64,000 nucleotides of DNA from an uncultured Clostridia bacterium (GCA_934464705.1 CAKSKB010000019.1:1-64000); one strand, 5' to 3'. Shown: positions 49,617-58,513, counted from the first letter of the stretch. Translations and numbers: made by a program. The notes: generated by a model not told the origin, from the sequence alone.

Positions 49617-49646
49617 TTGAATGTCCCTTTTAATCTATGTTATAAT
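49617..49646 (+). promoter_or_regulatory. Candidate late promoter
   Basis: TTGAAT (49617-49622) and TATAAT (49641-49646), 18 bases apart. It stands between the DUF1492 gene and the terminase genes, with a terminator directly downstream. Confidence 0.65.
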
Positions 49647-49669
49647 ATATAATAGCAAATAGCATAAAG

Positions 49670-49699
49670 CACCCGGGATAAATATCTTCGGGTGTTTTT
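49670..49699 (+). terminator. Intrinsic terminator at the head of the late operon
   Basis: CACCCG (49670-49675) pairs with CGGGTG (49689-49694), followed by TTTTT. It lies about 20 bases after the likely start of the late transcript. Confidence 0.7.
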
Positions 49700-49790
49700 G
49701 ATTGCTCATTTTTATTTCTCCTTTTTCTGTGCCGGACTGAGTTGGATAATGGCCGGCGGTTGGGTGGCGGTGAGTTTTTTTAACAAGGGG

Positions 49791-50171
49791 GTGGTGACGA
49801 TTTCAAAAGGCAAATACAGTGAATGGCTTTCTGATGACAGATTAATATTGCTTGGCGGATGGGCAAGGGACGGACTGTCCGATGAGCAGATAGCCCATAA
49901 CATTGGAATAAGCAGAACTACATTATATGACTGGAAAAACAAATTTGAGGACATTGCGGACGCCTTAAAAAAGAACAAGGAGATTGCCGATTACGAAATT
50001 GAAAACGCCTTATTTGAAAAGGCAAAGCACGGTGATGTTGCTGCTATGATTTTTTGGCTCAAAAACAGAAAACCCACAAAGTGGAAAGATAAGCCGATTG
50101 CGGATAACGAAGAAGTTATCAAAAAGCTTGATGAAATTATAGGTGGTATAGATGATATCGCTGACGGATAA
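49791..50171 (+). CDS. Phage terminase small subunit
   Basis: About 126 residues. A helix-turn-helix (LSDEQIAHNIGISRTTLYDW) for binding packaging sites, then a helical part (EIENALFEKAKHGDVAAM) and WLKNRKPTKW typical of Firmicutes TerS. The start is uncertain: AAGGGGGTGGTG at 49785-49796 matches the full anti-SD complement, which favours ATT 49800 as an unusual start; GTG 49791 and 49794 lie within it. An ATG at 49749 has a weak site. Confidence 0.85.
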   Translation: MVTISKGKYSEWLSDDRLILLGGWARDGLSDEQIAHNIGISRTTLYDWKNKFEDIADALKKNKEIADYEIENALFEKAKHGDVAAMIFWLKNRKPTKWKDKPIADNEEVIKKLDEIIGGIDDIADG

Positions 50172-51375
50172 ACAAAAAGAGTTCTGGCGGTGTGCAAATT
50201 CGCGCTGGAACATAAAATGCGGCGCTACCCGTTCGGGTAAAACTTTTTTGGATTATTATTTGATTCCGAAAAGGATAAGGGCGGTGCATGGTAAAGACGG
50301 GCAGAATATAATTTTAGGTAACACAAAAGCTACAATTCAGCGAAATATTATCGAACCTCTTCAAAACATTTGGGGTAATGAGCTGGTTTCGGACATTCGT
50401 TCCGACAACACAGCTTTTTTATTTGGCGAAAAGGTTCACTGCTTAGGTGCGGACAAGGTTAATCAGGTTAATCGTCTTAGAGGTTCAAGCATTAAATACT
50501 GTTACGGTGATGAGGTTGTAACATGGCACGAAGATGTTTTTCAAATGTTAAAATCAAGACTTGATAAACCATATTCCAAATTTGACGGCACTTGCAATCC
50601 TGACGCTCCGAACCATTGGTTCAAAATGTTTATGGACAAATCCGATGTAGATATATTTAAGCAAAGTTACACGCTTTACGATAATTCGTTTTTGGCACCG
50701 GAAGTTGTTTCGGCGCTTGAAAACGAATACCGTGGCACAGTTTACTTTGACCGAAACATTCTCGGGAAATGGGTTCGTGCGGAAGGTATTGTTTTTGTCG
50801 ATTTTGCGAATAATCCCGATAAATATATCATACCGCACAGTAGCCTTCCGGATTCGTTTCAATGGGTTAAGATGGGTTACGATTTGGGCGGAAACAAATC
50901 TGCTTACGGTCTTTGCGCTGCGGCGCAAGGTTTTGACGGCGTTATTTACATTTTGCGTGCCGTTAAAATTCAGGCGGCAGACATCAAACTTGAAGATGTT
51001 GCGGAGAATGCCATTAATTTTATAAACGGTGTCGAAAAGGATTTTAATGTTCAAATTCAAAAATGCTTTGTTGATGATTCATACTACACAACGATAAACA
51101 CTCTGAACGATTGGCGGTATATTTTTGATAATGCGGCGGCGATTAAAAATTCTATGCCGCTTGCTGACAGACCTTTACAGCTTTCAAGGCTTATGAATCT
51201 TGAAAAGTTCTATTTAGTGAACAACGAATGTAATCCGCTTATCGATGAGCTTCAGAACGCTGTATTCGATGACAAGGCTGAAAAGGCAATAATTTTAGAT
51301 GATGGGTCAATGCAAATAGATACAATGGACGCTATGTGGTACGCTCTGGCGGATGACTGGCTTTATTTATTATAG
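50152..51375 (+). CDS. Phage terminase large subunit (PBSX-type)
   Basis: 407 residues. The ATPase P-loop GATRSGKT is at 24-31, Walker B-like KYCYGDEVV near residue 120, and a C-terminal RNaseH-like nuclease (KMGYDLGGNKSAYGL; FVDDSYY). It packages DNA into proheads. AGGTGG (50141-50146) precedes ATG 50152, which overlaps the TerS end. Confidence 0.95.
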   Translation: MISLTDKQKEFWRCANSRWNIKCGATRSGKTFLDYYLIPKRIRAVHGKDGQNIILGNTKATIQRNIIEPLQNIWGNELVSDIRSDNTAFLFGEKVHCLGADKVNQVNRLRGSSIKYCYGDEVVTWHEDVFQMLKSRLDKPYSKFDGTCNPDAPNHWFKMFMDKSDVDIFKQSYTLYDNSFLAPEVVSALENEYRGTVYFDRNILGKWVRAEGIVFVDFANNPDKYIIPHSSLPDSFQWVKMGYDLGGNKSAYGLCAAAQGFDGVIYILRAVKIQAADIKLEDVAENAINFINGVEKDFNVQIQKCFVDDSYYTTINTLNDWRYIFDNAAAIKNSMPLADRPLQLSRLMNLEKFYLVNNECNPLIDELQNAVFDDKAEKAIILDDGSMQIDTMDAMWYALADDWLYLL

Positions 51376-51386
51376 TGAGGTGTTCT

Positions 51387-52754
51387 ATGTTAAATTCTAT
51401 AAAAAGCTTCTGGCGGAGCTTACTTCTTAAGCTTGATAATAAAATTAATCAGTGGCTTAATTCAGAAGCTCCGGGTGACAAAGAACTCGGCGCAGATGAT
51501 TTCACAGTTATAAACTTCTTTTTGATGATTCTGAAAAAAGTTTTGAATCGTGTATTTATACAGTGTGAATTTGAAGTTGTTTCGGACAGTGCGCTTTGTG
51601 ACAGTTTGAAAGAGCTTTGCGGCGACCTCAAAAAGAACTGTTATAAAATCGGAGCGTATATGCTCGGAGGTTCCGATACGGAGCAGAAAATATCTGAATG
51701 CTGGGTTGTTCCTTATTTTACTCTTTCGGGCGGCGAAAAAAAACTTTTTCACAGTTATGTTGACGGCAGCAGAATTAAGATTACCGAAACGAACGGTAAC
51801 AGAATTTCTGATTGCTATATTATTCTCGATGCGGTTCGTAAAAAAAATAAAGCTTATTTCCTTTGTCGCCGGCATACTCTTGACAACAGCGGCACGCTGA
51901 CAATAAGCTATTTTATTGCCGATGAGAATGCCAATGAGTGTAATCCCGGTATTGGGGATTGGGACAGCATTACACAAACGGAAACTGTATTCGAGGGTGC
52001 CAATCACATAGGGCTCGGACGGTACAAATCGCCGGTACTTACTTTCGGAAACACAACATACGGAAAACCTCTTAACAACGGGTGCAGTGTTGTTGAGCGT
52101 GAAATTGAAGAATGTTTGAACCAGATACGGGCTGAATTTAAGTTTTCGGGGAAAAGGTTGTTTGCTGATGCCTCAATTGTCAAAACGGACAAAAACGGAA
52201 AGAAGTACATAAACAAAATCGATGAGTTTGTTTTTCCAATACAGATGAAAGCCGGCGCAAGCGGAAATATGATTGAGGAATTTAACCCCGAAATCAGAGA
52301 AAGCCCATTTTACATGCGCCTTACAAAACTTTTAGAGAAATATCAGAGTTTAATGGGTGTTAATGAACTCATAACGCACGAAAAGAGCGGGAACAGCGCA
52401 ACAGCAACAGAAATAAAGTTTTTAAACCTGGACAACATTGCACTGGAAGACAGCATAAGGCAAGCGATAAGAGCCGGAAACATTGACACTCTGAAAGCTG
52501 ACGGAATGTATCTCGGTATTCGCGAAGATTTATGGACCTATGACGAAACATGGACAGATATTTACGAGGACGAGCAGCAAAGAACGGATAATTTGCTTAA
52601 ATTCTATAATGCCGGTGCTGCCGAACAGGAAGATTTGATTGAATATTACTTTCCGACACTCTCAGATGACGAGGTTAAAGCAAAAACGGAAAGAATTAAT
52701 GCCGCCAAGGCTGCCGATATTAACGGAAGCATTGAAAACATGCTGAATTTATAG
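51387..52754 (+). CDS. Phage portal protein (SPP1 gp6-like)
   Basis: 455 residues in the position and size of a portal. The C-terminal NELITHEKSGNSATATEIKF and a helical crown segment fit SPP1-type portals. It forms the dodecameric ring for DNA entry. ATG 51387 has GTGAGGTG (51375-51382) upstream; the GTG at 51375 overlaps both the TerL stop and that site. Confidence 0.9.
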   Translation: MLNSIKSFWRSLLLKLDNKINQWLNSEAPGDKELGADDFTVINFFLMILKKVLNRVFIQCEFEVVSDSALCDSLKELCGDLKKNCYKIGAYMLGGSDTEQKISECWVVPYFTLSGGEKKLFHSYVDGSRIKITETNGNRISDCYIILDAVRKKNKAYFLCRRHTLDNSGTLTISYFIADENANECNPGIGDWDSITQTETVFEGANHIGLGRYKSPVLTFGNTTYGKPLNNGCSVVEREIEECLNQIRAEFKFSGKRLFADASIVKTDKNGKKYINKIDEFVFPIQMKAGASGNMIEEFNPEIRESPFYMRLTKLLEKYQSLMGVNELITHEKSGNSATATEIKFLNLDNIALEDSIRQAIRAGNIDTLKADGMYLGIREDLWTYDETWTDIYEDEQQRTDNLLKFYNAGAAEQEDLIEYYFPTLSDDEVKAKTERINAAKAADINGSIENMLNL

Positions 52755-52764
52755 GTGATTTAAT

Positions 52765-54372
52765 ATGCCGTATGATGAAACATTGCTTGATGAATATGCC
52801 GATGTGATTTTTCAGCGGCTTGAGGATTTTAACGATTACACGCTTGAAGTTATAGGACGGCACATAAAGGAAATCGGGAGCCTGTCAGCTTACGATCAGC
52901 AAGCATTGAAAAATATGGCTGATATATCCGGTGATATGAAAAAGATAACCGAAAAACTTGCGGAAATCACCAAAATGAATATTGAGGATATTGAAAAAAT
53001 ATACACTCAGGTTATTTCGGACGGACTTAAAACTTACAAGCCGCTTTATGATTTTAAGGGTATGAAAATTATTCCTTTTCAAAATAATGAAGTTGCAAAA
53101 AGAATCGTTCGGCAGTTTGCTATGATTACAGATGGCGAAATGGTTAATCTTACACGCACAAAGGCACTCGGATTTGACAGGCTCGGTGTTATAGGCGGGA
53201 AAGTCGGAGTTGTGGGAAGCTATAGTCTTTCGGAAGGTTTGGAAAGGGTGTTGGGCGAAGCTGTAACGGCGGTTTCGGCAGGAACAACGGATTTTAATGC
53301 CGCTATGAGAAAAACCATCGGAGAAATAGGCGGAAGCGGTGTCAAGGTGGTTTACGGAAGCGGTATTAACCGTTCGGTTTCGGCTGCGGTTCGGCAAAAT
53401 GTACTTTGGGGTGTTAAAAAATCAATTGATTTATACGATGACGAACTTTCAAAGGAACTTGATTTCGACGGTTTTGAAGTGGATGCGCACCCGGGGTGCA
53501 GACCTTCTCACGAATTTATGCAGGGGCAAATGTATGCAGTCGGTAAGGGGAAAACGGTCAACGGCAAGTATTACCCGAGCGGTGATGAAGCATTAAAAGC
53601 GCTCACGGATTATGGTTGTTTACATTACAAGACAGGAGTTCTGCTCGGTATTTCACCTTCGAGGTATACAAAAGAGGAATTAAAGAAAATCCGTGATGAA
53701 ACAAAAGAAATAATTGAGTTTGACGGAAAAAAGCATACGCTTTATGAATGGAAACAGGTTCAAAGGAGAATGGAACGCCAAACGCGAAACGAAATGAGCG
53801 TTTCTAAGCTCTACAAAGCTTCGGGGGACAACATTGCCGCCAAACAGCACAAAGAACGGGCAATGGCATATCTTAATAAATATGACGGACTTGTGAAGGG
53901 CGTTCCGGGTCTTGAAGACAGACGGGACAGAATGAGAGTTTTTGAAGGCTCCATAAGTTCGCACAAAGGAAAAACCATTGATAAAATTACTTCTGATTTT
54001 GCTGCTAAAAAGTTGACAAATGGCGGCAAAGGTGGTATAATAAAAAATGAAAATATAATTATTCCCCGAAGCGTTGGTGCTTCGGGTCGAAATTACCCTG
54101 TAAAATTACCTGATGGCAATCATACAAAGTTGGTAGAGGGTACAGAGATTTCAAAAGTTAAAGTGATTATGGGATATGGGACTGACATCCCGTTGCGCGA
54201 TAGATTTTATTTAGAGCGTGATTATGGTACTGCGGCCGAAAAATGGCAGAAAGTCCGCGGTGAAGGAATTATTGTGGAAAATGGGCAAAAGAAAAAAGTT
54301 GAATTACATTGGTATGAAGCGGACGGATATAGAGAGTGCATGAAAGTAAAGGAGTATCTTGATGAAGGTTAA
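52765..54372 (+). CDS. MuF-type minor head protein with toxin-like C-terminal domain
   Basis: 535 residues. The first 300 match phage minor capsid proteins of the MuF/SPP1 gp7 kind, with DAHPGCRPSHEFMQGQMY and a later DYGCLHYK typical of the family. After a helical, charged linker (about 300-425), residues about 430-535 form a separate compact domain (GRNYPVKLPDGNHTKL, GYGTDIPLRDR, AEVHW-like VELHWYEADGY). Firmicutes temperate phages are known to carry MuF proteins with polymorphic toxin domains. This tail resembles such domains, though its activity cannot be named. Two small genes follow at once, as immunity genes would. A stretch near 54000 is more AT-rich than the head part. Confidence 0.8.
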   Translation: MPYDETLLDEYADVIFQRLEDFNDYTLEVIGRHIKEIGSLSAYDQQALKNMADISGDMKKITEKLAEITKMNIEDIEKIYTQVISDGLKTYKPLYDFKGMKIIPFQNNEVAKRIVRQFAMITDGEMVNLTRTKALGFDRLGVIGGKVGVVGSYSLSEGLERVLGEAVTAVSAGTTDFNAAMRKTIGEIGGSGVKVVYGSGINRSVSAAVRQNVLWGVKKSIDLYDDELSKELDFDGFEVDAHPGCRPSHEFMQGQMYAVGKGKTVNGKYYPSGDEALKALTDYGCLHYKTGVLLGISPSRYTKEELKKIRDETKEIIEFDGKKHTLYEWKQVQRRMERQTRNEMSVSKLYKASGDNIAAKQHKERAMAYLNKYDGLVKGVPGLEDRRDRMRVFEGSISSHKGKTIDKITSDFAAKKLTNGGKGGIIKNENIIIPRSVGASGRNYPVKLPDGNHTKLVEGTEISKVKVIMGYGTDIPLRDRFYLERDYGTAAEKWQKVRGEGIIVENGQKKKVELHWYEADGYRECMKVKEYLDEG

Positions 54373-54526
54373 ATATATTGGAAAAATCAGTAGTCCGTTA
54401 GAACTTATAAACGGTAAAATTTATGAGTGCTTGGGACAAGAGTATAGTCGTTATCGCATTATTGATGAAACCGGCGAGGATTACTTGTATCCTGTTGATG
54501 AGTTTGAAGTGATTGAAGAGGAATGA
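54362..54526 (+). CDS. Small acidic protein, candidate immunity gene
   Basis: 54 residues, strand-rich, very acidic end (VDEFEVIEEE). It starts 11 bases inside the MuF gene, so translation is coupled. This SH3-like short family (MKVKYIG start, YRIIDETGEDYLYP) is common in Firmicutes. An immunity or toxin-binding role is inferred from position and charge. Confidence 0.6.
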   Translation: MKVKYIGKISSPLELINGKIYECLGQEYSRYRIIDETGEDYLYPVDEFEVIEEE

Positions 54527-54529
54527 TTG

Positions 54530-54769
54530 ATGAACATCTTGACATTGAAATTTTTCGATGATGATACAATTGTTTATGAATATCAGCCGGAAGGCAAAGG
54601 AAAAAAAGGTATAATATCCTATGATAAAAAAAGCGGTAGTTTTAAGATTGAAAAAGCTGCCGAGGAAGACAGCAAGTCTGATTATTATGCTAAAATGGCG
54701 CAGTCAAAAATTGCAAATATAGTTGATAAGAAAAACCTTCCCATGGAATGCGTTCAAGCGTGGTATTGA
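54530..54769 (+). CDS. Small protein, second immunity candidate
   Basis: 79 residues: a strand-rich first half (LTLKFFDDDTIVYEYQPEG) and a helical second half. No family recognised. ATG 54530 has AGAGGAA at 54517-54523. It starts three bases after the previous stop, so it belongs to the same unit. Confidence 0.6.
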   Translation: MNILTLKFFDDDTIVYEYQPEGKGKKGIISYDKKSGSFKIEKAAEEDSKSDYYAKMAQSKIANIVDKKNLPMECVQAWY

Positions 54770-54843
54770 AATATAGGTGATCAACGAAGTATCTTGGTAT
54801 CTTGGTGCCGAATTTCAAATATTCAAACAATAATTTAATAACT

Positions 54844-54957
54844 CAGTTGTGGTATTCGAGGTGGAGGAGTTCGTACAATCCACACGCCGATGGTACCGAC
54901 AAGGGGTAACCCTGAGAGACGCAGGAGAAGTGTACGCCTGCCGAATATCCACAGCTG
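54844..54957 (+). ncRNA. Structured RNA candidate inside the late operon
   Basis: A 15-bp closing stem pairs 54844-54858 with 54942-54957, with one bulged base and one G-T pair. Inside are three hairpins: 54861-54865 with 54879-54883; a GTAA (GNRA) tetraloop hairpin 54902-54913; and 54921-54925 with 54937-54941, which directly abuts the closing stem. There is no open reading frame. A terminator hairpin starts two bases after it. The next gene is a GP20 scaffold; RNA motifs near GP20 genes have been reported in surveys, but I cannot tell if this is one. Confidence 0.6.
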
Positions 54958-54958
54958 T

Positions 54959-54990
54959 AAGGGACTTGCTTCGGCAGGTCCTTTGTTATT
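54959..54990 (+). terminator. Terminator-like hairpin with TTCG tetraloop
   Basis: AAGGGACTTGC (54959-54969), loop TTCG, GCAGGTCCTTT (54974-54984), two G-T pairs, followed by a T-rich tail. Confidence 0.7.
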
Positions 54991-55004
54991 TATTTTAATA
55001 AATC

Positions 55005-55037
55005 AAGCATTTACATTAATTTGTAAGTGCTTTTTTT
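55005..55037 (+). terminator. Strong intrinsic terminator
   Basis: AAGCATTTAC (55005-55014) pairs with GTAAGTGCTT (55023-55032), one G-T pair, then seven T's. It lies in the middle of the late operon. No clear promoter follows before the scaffold gene; 55040-55130 is an untranslated leader. Confidence 0.85.
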
Positions 55038-55130
55038 ATACAAAAAATCGCCGGTTGATTAGGCGTAAAACAGTCGGGGCGTGCAGATGCAACCTGCGTA
55101 ATAAAGCGTAGCCAAGCGAAAGGATATGTT

Positions 55131-55697
55131 ATGAAAAGAGAGTTTTTGAAGGCATTTGAGGGGCTTACCGATGAGGCAATTACCCAAATAATGACCGAAA
55201 ACGGCAAGGACATTGAAAAGGCAAAAGGTGAGTTCGAAACATTAAAGCAGGAGCTTGAAGGTTCAAAACAGACCATTGCCGAAATGAAAGGCGAAATGGA
55301 CACCCTTAAAGAAAGCGGTGCAAGTGCAAAAGATTGGGAAGACAAATACAACAGTCTTTCAAAAAAGCTTGAAGAAATCGAAAACGCAAAGAGAGAGGCT
55401 GAAAAGACTGAAAACATCTCAAAGAGATATTTGGCTGCTGCGGTTGACAATAACGGAAATCCTTTGGAATGGACGCACGAAGCAATCAAAAATGATTATC
55501 TCAAGAAGTTTGAAGCGGCGGTTTCAGACAAATCAAACGAGGGCAAGTCCGATGCCGAAATCTTCAAAGCGCTAACCAAAGATGACGGAAGCGCTTTCAA
55601 AACAGTGAGCGGTGTTCAGACCCTGCCCGGTGCAAAAAGCATTTCCGGCGAAGGGATGACGGACGCTCGGATTAATTCAATTATGGGAATAAAATAA
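55131..55697 (+). CDS. GP20-family scaffolding protein
   Basis: 188 residues: a long coiled coil (about 35-100) with a helical start (FLKAFEGLTDEAITQIM) and a C-terminal capsid-binding end (ARINSIMGIK). It matches the Phage_GP20 scaffold family that shapes proheads. It is directly before the capsid gene, as usual. AAAGGA precedes ATG 55131. Confidence 0.92.
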   Translation: MKREFLKAFEGLTDEAITQIMTENGKDIEKAKGEFETLKQELEGSKQTIAEMKGEMDTLKESGASAKDWEDKYNSLSKKLEEIENAKREAEKTENISKRYLAAAVDNNGNPLEWTHEAIKNDYLKKFEAAVSDKSNEGKSDAEIFKALTKDDGSAFKTVSGVQTLPGAKSISGEGMTDARINSIMGIK

Positions 55698-55718
55698 AAA
55701 AGAAACGAGGTTTTATTT

Positions 55719-56618
55719 ATGGCAAACAGCATTACACTTTTTAAAAAATTCATCGACAAGCTGGATGAGGTTTACAAGCAGAGCGCAAAAACTTCCATTC
55801 TTGACGGGGATTCTTCCTTGGTTCAGATGGGAGCTAACGCAAATGAAATTATAATTCCGAAAATCTCTATGGACGGGCTTGCGGACTATTCCAGAAACGG
55901 CGGTTATGTTGACGGCGATGTTACACTTACCAACGAAACCGTTCAGTTTAATTATGACAGAGGCAGAGCCTTCTCCGTTGACGCTATGGACAACGAGGAA
56001 ACCGCCGGTATTGCATTTGGCAAGCTTGCAAGCGAGTTTATAAGAACAAAGGTAGTGCCCGAACTTGACGCTTTCAGATTTGCAAAATATGCCGGGCTGA
56101 CGGGTATTTCAAAAGTATCTGCAGGTGCTACGCTTTCAACCGGTGCGGATGTTATTTCTGCTCTGCGCGTAGCTATTACCAAAATGGACGAAGATGAAGT
56201 TCCCATGGAGGACAGGCATTTGTTTATTACTCCCACGCTTCACGGTCTTATTCAGGATATGGACACTACCAAATCCCGTGAGGTTATGGGAAGATTTGCG
56301 GATATTACGCTTGTTCCGCAGTCGAGATTCTACACTGCCATTACGCTTTATGACGGCAAGACCGACACAAGCTCGACCGACAGCGGTGTAAACCAGAAGC
56401 CCGGCGGATTTGTAAAAGCAACGGCAGGAAAGGATATCAACTTTATGGTTATTCACAAGCCTGCAATTCTCCAGTACACAAAGCACACTGTCAACAAGGT
56501 TATTACTCCCGAAGAAAATCAGAATGCGGACGCTTACAAATTCCCATACCGTGCATACGGTTTGGCAGACGCTTACGAAAACAAGGTTGCCGGTATTTAT
56601 CTGCACCACAAAGCATAA
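55719..56618 (+). CDS. Major capsid protein
   Basis: 299 residues of an HK97-fold-like capsid protein: ANEIIIPKISMDGLADYSRN and FNYDRGRAFSVDAMDNEET near the start, FITPTLHGLIQD in the middle. It forms the head shell with the preceding scaffold. Length and order are typical for this phage type. Confidence 0.92.
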   Translation: MANSITLFKKFIDKLDEVYKQSAKTSILDGDSSLVQMGANANEIIIPKISMDGLADYSRNGGYVDGDVTLTNETVQFNYDRGRAFSVDAMDNEETAGIAFGKLASEFIRTKVVPELDAFRFAKYAGLTGISKVSAGATLSTGADVISALRVAITKMDEDEVPMEDRHLFITPTLHGLIQDMDTTKSREVMGRFADITLVPQSRFYTAITLYDGKTDTSSTDSGVNQKPGGFVKATAGKDINFMVIHKPAILQYTKHTVNKVITPEENQNADAYKFPYRAYGLADAYENKVAGIYLHHKA

Positions 56619-56630
56619 GGGGGCGATTTT

Positions 56631-56723
56631 ATGACGACAATCGGACTGACTTTCGAGAAAGAGGCAGAAAAGAAAAAGCCTGTAAAGAACGAGGCGGCAA
56701 AGCCTGAAAAGGATAAGAAATAG
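56631..56723 (+). CDS. 30-residue Lys-rich protein after the capsid gene
   Basis: A short strand (MTTIGLTFEKE) then a disordered Lys/Glu/Pro tail. AAGGGGGCG precedes the ATG. Small genes of this kind follow capsid genes in related phages; the role is unknown. Confidence 0.65.
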   Translation: MTTIGLTFEKEAEKKKPVKNEAAKPEKDKK

Positions 56724-56736
56724 GAGGCGGACGGGT

Positions 56737-57120
56737 ATGTTTTTAAGTTTTGAAGAATACAAAAGTTTCGGCGGAACACTTGAACAGTCAGAATTTTCAA
56801 TCGCTGTTTGGCGTGCGGAACAGAAAATAAACTGTTTTGAGGGCATACCCGTCAAGGATCGCCTTTTAGAGTTTGACGCTATTCCGGAGGATATCAAAAT
56901 GCTCATTACGGAACTTATCGAAAGAGAAGCAATGCGAAGGCAATCGGGAAGACTTACGGCTGTTTCGCAGTCTTTGGGTAACGAAAGCGTTTCAAAGTCA
57001 TTTGCTGCTGAAACTTTCAGCGAGAGCGAAACGGCGGATGCGGATTTAATAAAAAATGTATTGGGGCATATTCCGTACAGAGCCGTTACACTTTACTACA
57101 GAGGTGCTGACTGTGATTGA
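56737..57120 (+). CDS. Head-tail connector protein
   Basis: 127 residues, mostly helical, in the slot and with the pattern (AVWRAEQKINCFEGIPV, ITELIEREAMRR) of SPP1 gp15 or HK97 gp6-like adaptors. It binds under the portal. GGAGG precedes ATG 56737. Confidence 0.8.
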   Translation: MFLSFEEYKSFGGTLEQSEFSIAVWRAEQKINCFEGIPVKDRLLEFDAIPEDIKMLITELIEREAMRRQSGRLTAVSQSLGNESVSKSFAAETFSESETADADLIKNVLGHIPYRAVTLYYRGADCD

Positions 57121-57580
57121 TTTTTATGACAAAACCATTACGATTTTCAATTTTGTGCCGAAAGAACAAGGCAGTGCGGAGTTCGGTTCATGTTTTAAGA
57201 CTGTTATTTCTTCCGCTCACTATTCAAGTTTAATTGCGAGCGGGCATGAAGGAGTTATGAAGGCGGACGGAACCCAAACAACCGTTTATATCAAAGACAT
57301 ATCCAAATATTTGCCGCCAACTTTTCAAAAAGGCGGTTTTTTTAATGCGGATATTAAAAAAGATGATTTCTGGACGGCAAACATAGGCGACCTTGTAGTA
57401 TACACGGAGGCACCCGACAGTGCACCCGAAAGCTTCGCCGAATGGAAAAAGCTAAAGGACAAATACAAAACATCGGGCGGAGGGGTTATCTCTTCCGCTC
57501 CTTCTCTTCTCAAAAGATATTCCGAGGACGGCAAGCCTTTTTTTGTTAATCATCTTGAATTCATTTGCGGAGGCGTATAA
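57113..57580 (+). CDS. Head-closure-type phage protein
   Basis: 155 residues, strand-rich. The position after the connector and the layout FYDKTITIFNFV and WTANIGDLVVYTE fit head-closure or stopper proteins. GTG 57113 has AGAGGTG 6 bases upstream and overlaps the previous gene by eight bases. Confidence 0.7.
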   Translation: MIDFYDKTITIFNFVPKEQGSAEFGSCFKTVISSAHYSSLIASGHEGVMKADGTQTTVYIKDISKYLPPTFQKGGFFNADIKKDDFWTANIGDLVVYTEAPDSAPESFAEWKKLKDKYKTSGGGVISSAPSLLKRYSEDGKPFFVNHLEFICGGV

Positions 57581-57582
57581 AA

Positions 57583-58071
57583 ATGTACATTAACGAAATT
57601 TACAGCTGGCTTTTGACCTGTCCGCACTTCAATGCACTCCAGGCGATTTCTTCAAGGCTTGAGGACGCAAAAGAAGTTGTTCAATCAAAATCATCAGAAA
57701 ACATTTATGATGTGACCTCGGTTCAATACGATGACGGCGGATACAAGCATTATTTTAAGCCGAGAGAGCCTTACTTTTTTGATGTGGATGTTATTTGCTA
57801 CAGGGCGGTTTATGCCGACCAGAGCGAATACAACATGGCTTCCGAAGGGGAGGTGCAAAAAATCTGTGACTGGCTTATTAAACAGCAGAACGAGGGCGGC
57901 GTGCCCAATCTTGACCCCGAGTGTTATCAGATTGAATGCCTGACGCCAAAGCCTTACATTCGTGGGATTTACGAAAATAAAAATGACCCCGGCGAAGTTA
58001 TGGTTGATTATGCCGTTACAATAAGATTTTACACTGACAACCCCGGAGTGCTTAGGGTGGTGGTTCGATGA
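57583..58071 (+). CDS. Minor capsid / tail-terminator-like protein
   Basis: 162 residues, mixed fold. The end DYAVTIRFYTDN resembles tail-terminator or minor capsid 3-type proteins. ATG 57583 has GGAGG upstream. Four-base overlap with the next gene. Confidence 0.65.
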   Translation: MYINEIYSWLLTCPHFNALQAISSRLEDAKEVVQSKSSENIYDVTSVQYDDGGYKHYFKPREPYFFDVDVICYRAVYADQSEYNMASEGEVQKICDWLIKQQNEGGVPNLDPECYQIECLTPKPYIRGIYENKNDPGEVMVDYAVTIRFYTDNPGVLRVVVR

Positions 58072-58493
58072 GAGTAACGGTTTTATCAAAAATCAACATT
58101 CCCGAAGAACTTGCAAGGGTCGATAATGATGAGTTTTGGAAAGCAGCAGCGGAAAAATGGGCGGATTTAATTGATCCATATATACCGAAACATACTAAGC
58201 TCCTTGCCAAAAGTAAAAGGATTTTACCGGGCGAAATTGAATACTGGCAAGATTATGCGTGTTATATTTATTTCGGCATGAAAAAAATTGATCCGAAATA
58301 TCATGTGGGTGGTTTTACTAATGACGGAGGTATTTCATGGTTTTCGAGGCATGATGTTGAAAAGGTTTTGACAAATATTCCTCTTAACCTTAAAAACGGC
58401 TACAAGGAATGGGACAAAAAGGCGATATCGGAAAAGAAAGACGAGCTGCTTATCCGATACATGGATGGGTGGCTTGCGAAAAGACTTGATTAA
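58068..58493 (+). CDS. Minor capsid protein (gp2/HK97 gp10-like)
   Basis: 141 residues. A helical start (FWKAAAEKWADLIDPYIP) and a QDYACYIYFG strand resemble minor capsid 2 proteins that link head and tail. Order relative to its neighbour is swapped from some phages, which is not rare. Confidence 0.65.
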   Translation: MRVTVLSKINIPEELARVDNDEFWKAAAEKWADLIDPYIPKHTKLLAKSKRILPGEIEYWQDYACYIYFGMKKIDPKYHVGGFTNDGGISWFSRHDVEKVLTNIPLNLKNGYKEWDKKAISEKKDELLIRYMDGWLAKRLD

Positions 58494-58513
58494 TTTTAGG
58501 AGGTATTTTTATT

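Noticed and set aside
54902..54941. TPP-riboswitch-like CTGAGAGA sequence
   Set aside because: The remaining TPP consensus elements are absent and the neighbouring genes are phage head genes.
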